A DNA stretch of 64,000 bases from contig NC_091298.1 of NCBI RefSeq assembly GCF_038502225.1, forward strand, positions 45,080,978-45,144,977, written 5' to 3'. Made by a program: the position numbers and the translations under genes. Positions 10,901 through 21,471 of the stretch are shown here, piece after piece; position 1 is the stretch's first letter, and each line of letters begins with the position of its first letter. The notes below the pieces were generated by a model. That model saw nothing but the letters and a program-made list of their open reading frames with translations. It was not told the origin of the DNA and searched no databases. The DNA comes from Cherax quadricarinatus (lineage: Eukaryota > Arthropoda > Malacostraca > Decapoda > Parastacidae).

Positions 10901-11063
10901 ACTGATCTCTGGCTGAAGGAGACTCAAACCTACGAACCTTAGGACAAGGTACGCAGTGCTTTACCAATCTACCCACACTGGACCAATGTGGGTAGATTGG
11001 TAAAGCACTGCGTACCTTGTCCTAAGGTTCGTAGGTTCGAGTCTCCTTCAGCCAGAGATCAGT
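10901..11063. mobile_element. tRNA-derived SINE palindrome 1
   Basis: Two 77-bp arms (10901-10977 and 10987-11063) are near-perfect reverse complements around a 9-bp spacer (CTGGACCAA). The right arm reads like a tRNA gene body: GTGGGTAGATTGGTAAAGCA (A-box region) and GGTTCGAGTCTCC (B box, GGTTCGANNC type). No complete acceptor stem is visible, so a SINE or tRNA-like head is preferred over a functional tRNA gene. Imperfect TA/TG repeats follow to 11150. Confidence 0.7.
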
Positions 11064-11080
11064 GTATATGTATATATATG

Positions 11081-11113
<33 letters not shown>

Positions 11114-11150
11114 GTATATATATGTATATATATATGTATATATATATAAT

Positions 11151-11386
11151 ACTGCGACTAGCATGGGAGTAAAAGCCTTAACCTAATCGAATCTAACTAA
11201 ACCAAACCTAATTTTAACTGACAAGGTTTTGTCCTACTTTTCACTCTTACTGAGGGAGCCTTGTCTTATGTCCTAAGGAATTTTGTCCTTAGGTCAGGGA
11301 AGGTTTGGCTGATTCCCGGAGCAAGTAGTGGTGATAGGAAGGACAAGCATCACCTTCTCATAAGGTTGGAATACTAACAAGTCACT
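11151..11386. other. Unassigned region upstream of element E
   Basis: No gene seen. It contains the dyad CCTAAGGAATTTTGTCCTTAGG (11271-11292) and lies where the 5' UTR of element E would be expected. Confidence 0.4.
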
Positions 11387-12119
11387 GTGGGAGTACATCA
11401 CCAGAGTACGATCGCATCTGCTAAAAACACTAGTGATGTTGCTGGTGTTGACACCACATATCTGGCTGAGTCAGCTGTCAGTCAGCCACCTGGCTCAGCT
11501 GACCGGGACTTCATACCTCCAGGTGAAGCTAGTCTTGCTGGGGTGGTACACAACATGCAGTTGCGCATAACAGTACTGGAGAAGCAACAATGGTGTTTGA
11601 AACAACAACTTGAGCAACGTGAGGAAAAACTTACAGAGGTACAAATGAGTGCAGCAACACAAAGATTGTCAGTCATTATGAAAGTGAGTGTGGTGATGAT
11701 GAACAAACTCATGAGTGCAATAGTGTTAAAAATTACGAAAATGATGAATCTAGTAGTGGTGTTTCCAATCACAGTGAAGATGATAAGTGCAGTGAAGACC
11801 ATCATGATAGTCAATATGATGAATGTAATGTACTGATAGATACTGAGTTTGGAGATGACCCGGTTGTCGATAATGGTATATGTAACACTGGTGTTCATGA
11901 TTTTAGTGATAATGATGAGGAAAGTGGTACATGTGATGATAGTGATGAGTGCCGTGCTCTCTGTAAACAAAGACTCCCACGAGACCTCCATAATGGAAGT
12001 GCACTTAAGAGACTCATGCATAAGGATAATACTGATATTGATATTGATTATGTCTGTTTGCTATTTAGTAAGTTTTTTCATTATGCTGAGAAATTTAATA
12101 CTATATCTGGACTTGTATA
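11387..12119 (+). pseudogene. Element E ORF1: coiled coil plus acidic tail, frameshifted
   Basis: The first frame (11387-11665) gives about 90 residues ending in a heptad-like segment (MQLRITVLEKQQWCLKQQLEQ, about residues 57-77) that predicts a coiled coil. A shift near 11670 moves the coding trace into a frame rich in Asp, Glu, Ser and Asn that stays open to a TAA at about 12119. A basic/hydrophobic end follows (LCKQRLPRDLHNGSALKR). No zinc knuckle is seen. Position just upstream of an EN-RT fits an ORF1 protein of an I-like element; the function is inferred from position and the coiled coil. Confidence 0.5.
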
Positions 12120-12139
12120 ATGGAACCAAACTCGTATAA

Positions 12140-14487
12140 CTATCCATTTTAAGTTGGAATATTGCGTCACTTAGAAAAAGATTTCCTGACCATAATCATA
12201 AAGTAACTACTCAACCCATTGATACTGTGTGTCTACAAGAGTGCAGAGTCCCTGAAAAATCCCAGCCCCCTAAAATGCCATCATTTGCTGCATATAATCT
12301 CAAATCTACTAACTCCTGTGTTCTATATATTAAAAAATCACTTCCCCATCAACTTCTTGCACATAAGAAAACAGAGGGGCTACAATACCACGGTGTTAGG
12401 ATTTATATTGGGAACTCTGCTCTCAACATATTTAACTTGTACGCTCCTGCTAATAAGTTTAATTACTTGGAGCTCCCAACTTGTGCTCATTCTGAACCTA
12501 CTCTTATTAATGGCGATTACAATGCGAGACAAAAGCATTGGAAACTCACAGTTTGGTAATCGAAATGGCAATCAACTGTTGTCACTCTTAAACAGTCATG
12601 ATAATGTGCATATTGTAGGTGACCTTGAACCCCCACATATCTATGGAGGTGTCCTTGATCTGTGCCTGGGCTTCAGCATTACTTCTGCCAGCTGTGAGTT
12701 TTCCATTGTAACAGATATAGCGTCTGATCATTTCCCAAGGTTAACCTCACTAGATATTGGTAATACTATACTTCCTGGTGTAATATTCAAACGGAAACGT
12801 TTTAATGTTCCCCATGATCAGCATGATGACTTTGTTGCACATGTGACTGACTGGTATAATTCCTATGAGTGGACCTCTGTCGAGACTTTTAATTAACAAT
12901 GACCTTGTGAGCAGTATTCAGAACTATTTAGAGCCGCCTCTGAAACCTCCTGGTACTCTCAACTCAACTAACTTCCATAATAATCATAAGTCTTATAAAA
13001 ACTATACTTATTACAATGATTCTAAACTTGGTACACTGAAACGTACTGCTCGTAGACTAGGCCTAGCCTATAGAAACCATCGTACCCCTGAAATGCTGAG
13101 CCTCTTCCAAACTGCTCTTGCTGCTGCCAGAGAGCGTATGACAGAACTGCGGTAAACAGACTGGGAACACTTTATCAATGGTCTCAATGATTACACCCCA
13201 CTTAGCCGGGCATGGAGGGACATAAACAGAATTAAGGGTAACAGAACTGGGCAGACAGCACACCCTCATCCTTTGCATAGGGCGAATGAGTTAGTCAGTG
13301 CTTGGGCTGCTACATCTAGCTATGACTATCTTTCCAGTGTCACACAGGCGAAATTAATGGACAAATATGATGCAAGGGAGAGACTGATTTGTTTTATGCT
13401 CAGCAAGGAAGATGACTGTAACTTTCCTTTCACTAACTTTGAACATGATGCAGCACTAACAAAGGGCAGCTCCACGTCGCCTGGGGAGGATGGTATTACT
13501 TACAATATACTCAGATTGCTGTGTCGAGTACCAGGTTATCCATTACTTGAATTATATAACATGAGCTATATCACTGGGGAGCTCCCTAAATCTTGGACCA
13601 ACAGCCTAATTATTTCCATTCCAAAGTCCAATCATTTCGCCCAGTATCTCTTACTAGTTGCTTGTGTAAAACATTCGAAAGGATGATTTATAATCGTCTC
13701 ATGCACAGAATTAAGCAATTTTTGTCTTCCCGATTGCATGGCTTCATGCATGGAAGGAGTGTGCATCACTGCATGACCACCTTTCTCACCCTGCATACTG
13801 ACAGCTCATACACTACCTTCCTTGACCTTAAATCTGCTTTTGGTGTAGCCACCCGACATGTAATCATTAGTGAACTTTCCAGAATGGATGTTGGAGGATG
13901 GCTTCTCCGCTGGATTATAGGCTACCTGTCCAATAGAAAGTCGTCTGTGTTATTCCAGGGACATAGAAGTGTAACTAAAGATTTTGAATTAGGAACCTCA
14001 AAGGGAGGTGTGCTCAGTCCCATACTATTCAATATTCTAATTAATGCTTTACTTAATGCTATGTCTAGCCAGCCCCATCATTATATGATTAGTTTTGCTG
14101 ATATAATAATTCACACCACCAGATTCTTCAACACTCAATACATTCTTAATCATGTACTAGCCTCGTGTCAGGACCTGGGGTTGATTATCTCTACTGATAA
14201 AACATACTCAAGAGGCGTCCTCCTCGACAGAGAGGCACAGTTCGCCAGATCCAGTTGCATGATGGTTCTCTTCTAGACTATGTAAGCAGATACAGGTATC
14301 TATGCTTTGAGGTCCCACTACTTGGACCTGTTGTAACGAGACTTTGTCCCCAATGCAAAGAAAGGATGAGAGCACTGAGAGCTGTGGCAGGTTTTCATCC
14401 CAGGTATGGTGCTAATGTTAAAAATGTGAAAATTATGTATCGTGCTTATATTAGATCATTGGTTGATTATGCTGCACCACTAGTAAG
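12140..14487 (+). pseudogene. Element E ORF2 (EN and RT), 5' part, broken
   Basis: APE-type endonuclease remnants: LSWNIASL near 12151, CLQECRVP near 12230, FNLYAP near 12430, GDYNARQKHW near 12515 and ASDHFP near 12720. The RT follows: PGEDGITYN near 13483, FRPVSLTSCLCKTFERMIYNR near 13640, FLDLKSAF near 13820, KGGVLSPILFN near 14003 and SFADI near 14090, in which the second catalytic Asp is Ile. At least four frameshifts separate these blocks. The frame stops making sense at about 14487 (YIRSLVDYAAPL), where CR1-B enters. The same ORF resumes at 27206 with the connection and RNase H regions. Confidence 0.8.
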
Positions 14488-15305
14488 ATTAGGGACAAGA
14501 CTGGCCAACTTAAGAGTAACTCTGGTCAGATCACTGACAGTGATAGAGATATGCGTGAAATTCTGAATACCTACTTCCTCTCAGTTTTCACCCAGGAAAA
14601 TACTAGTGATATTCCTGAAATAATAGATTACGTAGAACAGGACGATAATAAACTATGAACGATTGCAGTAACTAGTGACATGGTCCTCAGACAAATAGAG
14701 AAACTAAAACCTAACAAATCCCCAGGCCCTGATGAAGTGTTTGCAAGGGTGTTAAAGGAATGTAAAGAGGAACTTAGCATACCTTTGGCTAATCTTTTTA
14801 ACATATCACTACAAATAGTGCCTGATAAGTGGAAAATGGCAAATGTAATACCTATTTACAAGGCAGGTGACAGGTATTTGGCTTCATACTGGGAAAATTT
14901 ATGGAATCAATAATTGCCGAAGCAATTCGTAGCCATCTTGATAGGCACAGATTGATTAATGAATCTCAACACGGTTTTACAAAGGGGCATTCCTGTCTTA
15001 CGAATTTACTAACATTTTTCATTAAGGTGTTCGAGGAGGTAGATCATGCGAATGAATATGATATTGTGTATATGGACTTCAGTAAGGCTTTCGACAGAGT
15101 TCCACATCTGAGGGTATTGAGGAAACTTAAAGGCACACGGAATAGGAGAATTTTTTTCCTGGGTAGAAGCATGGCTGACAAATAGGCAGCAGAGAGTTTG
15201 CATAAATGAGGAGAAATCGGAATGGGGGCACGTCAGAAGCGGTGTTCCTCAGGGGTCAGTGTTGGGCCCGTTGTTGTTCACAATTTACATAAACGACATA
15301 GATGA
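14488..15305 (+). pseudogene. CR1-B (host copy), segment 1: RT
   Basis: 5'-truncated CR1-like element inserted in element E. RT blocks: KLKPNKSPGPDEVFARVLKE near 14700, VPDKWKMANVIPIYKAGD near 14820, GFTKGHSCLTNLL near 14965, YMDFSKAFDRVPH near 15070 and [20 protein letters not shown] at 15237-15297. Stop codons and small indels break it. It is cut at 15310 by the LTR and continues at 18170. Confidence 0.8.
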
Positions 15306-15310
15306 AGGAA

Positions 15311-18169
15311 TGTGAAGGCTTACTCAGCCCTGTAACAACTCCAGTAAGTATTACCAAGGCTGGCTCCTCCTCAGGAAAATTAATGAATAGAAAAAGAAAT
15401 AATAATATATAAAGATAAACACTTTATTATTTAGAAATTAAAATATCAAACATTTAAATATGAAATTTTTATCGTACTTGAAAGAAAAGTGAAAAATGAA
15501 AAATATAAATGATATCTGAATTCAAAGCTAATATGTACAGTTAAACTGGAGTGTCTGGTTGATGTTGACGCCGTCTTAGAAATTGTAGCCATTGCTGATG
15601 ATGTGGGGGGTTCACAGGTGTTGAGTGACAACCCAACGACTAGTTCTTCACAGAGTCTATAGCCTTGAATAGTCTGTCCAGATGATAAGAACGCAGGTTC
15701 TTCACCACTGCAAAGATGAGGGGTAGTTGCCTGCAGTTGACTACAATTAATCAGGTAGGTAGATCAAAAAGTGATGTCCCATGACTTGTGTAAAGTCTGT
15801 CTCCTTCAACACGTTTCTTTGGTTGGCAGATGACCCGAGCTGACATTCCAAGCTAGAAAGAACTAAAAGCCATAAATGAAATTGAAAGAAACCCAAAGTA
15901 TTTCTTCTCCTATGCCAAATCAAAGTCGAGAACAACGTCCAGTATTGGGCCCCTACTTAAACAAGATGGGTCCTACACAGATGACAGCAAGGAAATGAGT
16001 GAGCTACTCAAGTCCCAATATGACTCAGTTTTTAGCAAGCAGCTAACCAGACTGAGAGTCGAAGATCAAAATGAATTTTTTATGAGAGAGCCACAGAATT
16101 TGGTTAACACAAGCCTATCTGATGTTATCCTGACGCCAAATGACTTCGAACAGGCGATAAATGACATGCCCATGCACTCTGCCTCAGGGCCAGACTCATG
16201 GAACTCCGTGTTCATCAAGAACTGCAAGAAGCCCTTATCACGAGCTTTTACCATCCTACGGAGAGGGAGCATGGACACGGGGGTCGTCCCACAGTTACTA
16301 AAAACAACAGACATAGCCCCACTCCACAAAGGGGGCAGTAAAGCAATAGCAAAGAACTACAGACCGATAGCACTAACATCCCATATCATAAAAATCTTTG
16401 AAAGGGTCTTAAGAAGCAAGATCACCACCCATCTAGAAACCCATCAATTGCACAACCCAGGGCAACATGGGTTTAGAACAGGTCGCTCCTGTCTGTCTCA
16501 ACTATTGAATCACTACGACAAGGTCCTAGATGCACTAGAAGACAAAAAGAATGCAGATGTAATATATACAGACTTTGCAAAAGCCTTCGACAAGTGTGAC
16601 CATGGTGTAATAGCGCACAAAATGCGTGCTAAAGGAATAACAGGAAAAGTCGGTCGATGGATCTATAATTTCCTCACTAACAGAACACAGAGAGTAGTAG
16701 TCAACAGAGTAAAGTCCGAGGCAGCTACGGTGAAAAGCTCTGTTCCACAAGGCACAGTACTCGGTCCCATCTTGTTCCTCATCCTCATATCTGACATAGA
16801 CAAGGATGTCAGCCACAGCACCGTGTCTTCCATTGCAGATGACACCCGAATCTGCATGACAGTGTCTTCCATTGCAGACACTGCAAGGCTCCAGGCGGAC
16901 ATCAACCAAATCTTTCAGTGGGCTGCAGAAAACAATATGAAGTTCAACGATGAGAAATTTCAATTACTCAGATATGGTAAACACGAGGAAATTAAATCTT
17001 CATCAGAGTACAAAACAAATTCCGGCCACAAAATAGAGCGAAACACCAACGTCAAAGACCTGGGAGTGATCATGTCGGAGGATCTCACCTTCAAGGACCA
17101 TAATATTGCATCAATCGCATCTGCTAGAAAAATGACAGGATGGATAATGAGAACCTTCAAAACTAGGGATGCCAAGCCCATGATGACACTCTTCAGGTCA
17201 CTTGTTCTATCTAGGCTGGAATATTGCTGCACACTAACAGCACCTTTCAAGGCAGGTGAAATTGCTGACCTACAAAATGTACAGAGAACCTTCACGGCAC
17301 GCATAACGGAGATAAAACACCTCAATTACTGGGAGCGCTTGAGGTTCCTGAACCTGTATTCCCTGGAACGCAGGCGGGAGAGATACATGATTATATACAC
17401 CTGGAAAATCCTAGAGGGACTAGTACCGAACTAGCACACGAAAATCACTCACTACGAAAGCAAAAGACTTGGCAGACGATGCAACATCCCCCAATGAAAA
17501 GCAGGGGTGTCACTAGCACGTTAAGAGACCATACGATAAGTGTCAGGGGCCCGAGACTGTTCAACTGCCTCCCAGCATACATAAGGGGGATTACCAACAG
17601 ACCCCTGGCAGTCTTCAAGCAGGCACTGGACAAGCACCTAAAGTCGGTTCCTGACCAGCCGGGCTGTGGCTCGTACGTTGGTTTGCGTGCAGCCAGCAGT
17701 AACAGCCTGGTTGATCAGGCTTTGATCCACCAGGAGGCCTGGTCACAGACCGGGCCGCGGGGGCGTTGACCCCCGGAACTCTCTCCAGGTAAACTCCAGG
17801 TAAAGGTTACCCACTGCTTAAAAAATCACTCTCCATGATAAGTAAAATATTTAAAAGAAATGGTGATTATCTAATAACATGGAAATCAAGGCTGAAAGGA
17901 CTAAGTTTATTATTTGTCAAAAGTGAAGCTTTCAACCAATATATCCACTAGAATAGGAGCAGAGGCTTTTACTTACGGTTGTGCTGGGAGCTGTGAGTCA
18001 AGTGATTACTGTTTGGTCGGAGCCCCACACGTCACCTTTCCAGGTGGGAAAAACGGGGGGATATAGCGAGACCTAGACACTGACCCTACCTTAACAAGCA
18101 GGCCGGCAATCAAACTATCGACACCATATACCTGCTTGCTACTCCTATCTGTTGAACTTTTCCCTCACA
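15311..18169 (-). mobile_element. Putative solo LTR in CR1-B (itself split by CR1-A)
   Basis: Outer boundaries are TGTGAAGG and CCCTCACA, i.e. TG...CA ends with short inverted termini. The flanks are a 5-bp duplication with one mismatch (AGGAA at 15306-15310, GGGAA at 18170-18174). Comparison with the unbroken CR1-B piece at 44849-45876 shows the pre-insertion join (GATGAGGGAATAAATAG). Without the CR1-A insert, about 910 bp remain. An AATAAA on the minus strand near 15425 fits an LTR polyadenylation region, suggesting minus orientation. No gag-pol is present, so solo LTR is the simplest reading; the superfamily is unknown. Confidence 0.5.
15855..17803 (+). pseudogene. CR1-A, 5'-truncated copy with RT and C terminus
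   Basis: The coding trace runs in one frame from about 15857 to 17434 (the first Met, 15995, is internal). RT blocks: ASGPDSWNSVFIKN near 16185, YRPIALTSHIIKIFERVL near 16362, YTDFAKAFDKCDHG near 16565, SSVPQGTVLGPILFLILISD near 16738 and SSIADDTRI near 16829 (FADD with Phe to Ile). A stop at 17432-17434 and a frameshift near 17470-17500 separate the last part, SVRGPRLFNCLPAYIRGITN to SNSLVDQALIHQEAWSQ (17540-17769). The 3' UTR ends CCAGGTAAACTCCAGGTAAA, the short tandem repeat typical of CR1 termini. It lies inside the putative LTR. Confidence 0.85.
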
Positions 18170-18174
18170 GGGAA

Positions 18175-18646
18175 TAAATAGCGACATAAGCAAATTTGCT
18201 GATAACACCAAAATAGGCCGTCCAATGCATTCTAATGAGGACACTAGAGCACTCCAGAATGATTTGAAAAGACTGATGCAATGGTCGGAGAAGTGGCAGA
18301 TACAGTTTAATATAGACAAATGCAAAGTTCTAAATGTTGGACAGGAAAATAACCATGCTACATATAAACTAAATAATGTAGATCTTAATACTACTGATTG
18401 TAAAAAGGATTTGGGAGTTCTGGTTAGCAGTAATCTAAAACCAAGACAACAGTGCATTAGTGTTCACAATAAAGCTAACAGAATTCTTGGCTTCATATCT
18501 AGAAGTATAAATATCTAGAAGTATAAATATCTAGAAATATAAATATCTGGAAGTATAAATAAGAGGAGGATGACAAAGATGATCCCATGTATCAGAAATC
18601 TTCCCTATGAGGATAGACTAAGGGCCCTGAATCTGCACTCTCTCGA
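18175..18646 (+). pseudogene. CR1-B (host copy), segment 2: RT thumb
   Basis: Resumes CR1-B after the LTR: NSDISKFADNTKIGRPMHS (FADD altered to FADN), then MQWSEKWQIQFNIDKCKVLN and KDLGVLVSSNLKPRQQC (18273-18445). At about 18500-18560 a 16-bp motif (TCTAGAAGTATAAATA-like) has expanded to four or so copies, replacing sequence present in the other CR1-B copy. It stops at the L1-C insertion site. Confidence 0.8.
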
Positions 18647-19145
18647 AAGGCGTAGAATTTTTTTTTTATATTTTATTTAAAACTCAGGTACAAAATATAT
18701 ATGGGTACATAAATTAATATGTAACGAGATACCAGGCACTAACAAGATTATTATTATATAATAAATAATAAAATCAAAACACTGGAAAATATAAAGACTA
18801 TACAAAAAACAATGTGACAAAAACGAGCACACAAAATTACACACATACACAAGCAATCACGTATTATACAACATGATACTACATCTGGCATATAACTAGG
18901 CGTGGCTTCCGCCTGCCAACACACAACGTATCCAAGACTTAATAACAAAAAAAGGCACAATACCGTGACTGGAACGATACACAAATAACCCGCACATAAA
19001 AGAGAGAAGCTTACGACGACGTTTCGGTCCGATGGGGATGCCCGGGTGTTGTGCATGTGTCTTAATTTCATCTTGTGCAAAGAAAGGTATAAAATACCGA
19101 CAATATGAAAGTTAAGACACATGTGCAACATCTGGATATCTTTAT

Positions 19146-19190
19146 TGTAGTAGACGTTTCGCCATCCAGTGGCTTTATCAATACAGATTC
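19146..19190 (-). ncRNA. Hammerhead motif, 422-bp unit 1
   Basis: Minus strand: GTA-TTGATAA, stem II GCCA/TGGC, GAAAC-GTC-TAC, AATAAAG. Stem I pairs GTA with TAC. Box 1 differs from CUGAUGA at positions 3 (C to U) and 8 (G to A), which together keep the 3-8 base pair. Confidence 0.55.
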
Positions 19191-19567
19191 TAGGACATAA
19201 TAGGAAGACAGTAGAACTATATACAAAAGATGAGGTAATCAGTCCCTCGGCCTTGGAGTTAGTGTTCACAGCATCGTGGTGGAGGAGAGTCTGGAGCAAA
19301 GGCAAGAAGACTGGCGCTTTTTTATAGGCGTCAGTGAATGGGACGGGCAGCAGACGAGGTCAGTCACTGGTAGGCGGGATTCCCCAGTGGAAGTAGGTCC
19401 TTCCCAAAGAGATGGGTTAGTTGCAGCAGCCGTGAAGAAGGTCTTGTAGATGTCCTCTGAACCAAGATTCCATGATGTTGCAGTGTCTGACAAGTTGTGC
19501 AAAGAAAGGTATAAAATACCGACAATATGAAAGTTAAGACACATGTGCAACATCTGGATATCTTTAT

Positions 19568-19612
19568 TGTAGTAGACGTTTCGCCATCCAGTGGCTTTAT
19601 CAATACAGATTC
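19568..19612 (-). ncRNA. Hammerhead motif, 422-bp unit 2
   Basis: Same sequence as unit 1, offset by exactly 422 bases; GACGTTTC on the plus strand at 19575-19582. Confidence 0.55.
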
Positions 19613-19989
19613 TAGGACATAATAGGAAGACAGTAGAACTATATACAAAAGATGAGGTAATCAGTCCCTCGGCCTTGGAGTTAGTGTTCACAGCATCGTG
19701 GTGGAGGAGAGTCTGGAGCAAAGGCAAGAAGACTGGCGCTTTTTTATAGGCGTCAGTGAATGGGACGGGCAGCAGACGAGGTCAGTCACTGGTAGGCGGG
19801 ATTCCCCAGTGGAAGTAGGTCCTTCCCAAAGAGATGGGTTAGTTGCAGCAGCCGTGAAGAAGGTCTTGTAGATGTCCTCTGAACCAAGATTCCATGATGT
19901 TGCAGTGTCTGACAAGTTGTGCAAAGAAAGGTATAAAATACCGACAATATGAAAGTTAAGACACATGTGCAACATCTGGATATCTTTAT

Positions 19990-20034
19990 TGTAGTAGACG
20001 TTTCGCCATCCAGTGGCTTTATCAATACAGATTC
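19990..20034 (-). ncRNA. Hammerhead motif, 422-bp unit 3
   Basis: Same sequence again, another 422 bases on. It is the last complete minus-strand copy before the inversion point. Confidence 0.55.
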
Positions 20035-20740
20035 TAGGACATAATAGGAAGACAGTAGAACTATATACAAAAGATGAGGTAATCAGTCCCTCGGCCTTGG
20101 AGTTAGTGTTCACAGCATCGTGGTGGAGGAGAGTCTGGAGCAAAGGCAAGAAGACTGGCGCTTTTTTATAGGCGTCAGTGAATGGGACGGGCAGCAGACG
20201 AGGTCAGTCACTGGTAGGCGGGATTCCCCAGTGGAAGTAGGTCCTTCCCAAAGAGATGGGTTAGTTGCAGCAGCCGTGAAGAAGGTCTTGTAGATGTCCT
20301 CTGAACCAAGATTCCATGATGTTGCAGTGTCTGACAAGTTGTGCGAAACGTCTACTACAATAAAGATATCCAGATGTTGCACATGTGTCTTAACTTTCAT
20401 ATTGTCGGTATTTTATACCTTTCTTTGCACAACTTGTCAGACACTGCAACATCATGGAATCTTGGTTCAGAGGACATCTACAAGACCTTCTTCACGGCTG
20501 CTGCAACTAACCCATCTCTTTGGGAAGGACCTACTTCCACTGGGGAATCCCGCCTACCAGTGACTGACCTCGTCTGCTGCCCGTCCCATTCACTGACGCC
20601 TATAAAAAAGCGCCAGTCTTCTTGCCTTTGCTCCAGACTCTCCTCCACCACGATGCTGTGAACACTAACTCCAAGGCCGAGGGACTGATTACCTCATCTT
20701 TTGTATATAGTTCTACTGTCTTCCTATTATGTCCTAGAAT

Positions 20741-20780
20741 CTGTATTGATAAAGCCACTGGATGGCGAAACGTCTACTAC
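20741..20780 (+). ncRNA. Hammerhead motif, first complete plus-strand unit
   Basis: TTGATAA at 20746-20752, stem II GCCA/TGGC, GAAACGTC from 20767, then TACTACAATAAAG. It is the reverse complement of the three minus-strand copies. Confidence 0.55.
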
Positions 20781-21162
20781 AATAAAGATATCCAGATGTT
20801 GCACATGTGTCTTAACTTTCATATTGTCGGTATTTTATACCTTTCTTTGCACAACTTGTCAGACACTGCAACATCATGGAATCTTGGTTCAGAGGACATC
20901 TACAAGACCTTCTTCACGGCTGCTGCAACTAACCCATCTCTTTGGGAAGGACCTACTTCCACTGGGGAATCCCGCCTACCAGTGACTGACCTCGTCTGCT
21001 GCCCGTCCCATTCACTGACGCCTATAAAAAAGCGCCAGTCTTCTTGCCTTTGCTCCAGACTCTCCTCCACCACGATGCTGTGAACACTAACTCCAAGGCC
21101 GAGGGACTGATTACCTCATCTTTTGTATATAGTTCTACTGTCTTCCTATTATGTCCTAGAAT

Positions 21163-21202
21163 CTGTATTGATAAAGCCACTGGATGGCGAAACGTCTACT
21201 AC
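21163..21202 (+). ncRNA. Hammerhead motif, second plus-strand unit
   Basis: Same core with GAAAC from 21189, exactly 422 bases after the previous one. Confidence 0.55.
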
Positions 21203-21274
21203 AATAAAGATATCCAGATGTTGCACATGTGTCTTAACTTAATTTCATCTTGTCGGTATTATATACAATTCCTG

Positions 21275-21334
<60 letters not shown>
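21275..21334. repeat. (CTA)n microsatellite
   Basis: About 20 units, between the last 422-bp unit and the right outer arm. Confidence 0.95.
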
Positions 21335-21399
21335 CAGTACTACCACCACCTCTTCCTGCCTATATATAGCCGTCCTGCTCCCCCTCTGGTTAGTGTGAC

Positions 21400-21436
21400 T
21401 TTGTCAATGGTCCAGGTCGGACCGAAACGTCGTCGT
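21400..21436 (+). ncRNA. Degenerate hammerhead-like motif in the outer arm
   Basis: TTGTCAAT, stem II GGTCC/GGACC, GAAAC-GTC. Stem II is perfect and GAAAC-GUC is kept, but box 1 is degraded from CUGANGA. The left outer arm (minus strand, near 19020-19032) keeps only GGACCGAAACGTC. Confidence 0.35.
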
Positions 21437-21471
21437 AAGCTTCTCTCTTTTATGTGCGGGTTATTTGTGTA

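Larger units (their letters stand above)
18978..21471. mobile_element. Inverted tandem array of 422-bp hammerhead repeats (retrozyme-like)
   Basis: Two or more complete 422-bp units in minus orientation (about 19077-20344) meet two in plus orientation (20345-21240), forming a giant palindrome. The units look identical in every part I compared, on both arms. Each holds one hammerhead, an AATAAAG signal just after it and a TTGCACATGTGTCTTAA tail. The junction at 20344/20345 cuts within a ribozyme: only CGAAACGTC onward is present. Outer arms of about 50 bp (18978-19030 and 21419-21471) are inverted copies of a different hammerhead family. Tandem hammerhead units of a few hundred bp are how metazoan retrozymes are arranged in genomes; head-to-head inversion is not the standard layout. 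A partial assembly artefact cannot be excluded. Confidence 0.75.

Noticed and set aside
10987..11063. Functional tRNA gene
   Set aside because: A and B boxes are present but no complete acceptor stem, and the inverted partner points to a SINE palindrome.
19266..21083. Repeated 153-residue frames in the hammerhead array
   Set aside because: They run across ribozyme, signal and tail regardless of unit boundaries, and 422 is not a multiple of three, so no unit-to-unit frame is preserved. No known domain.
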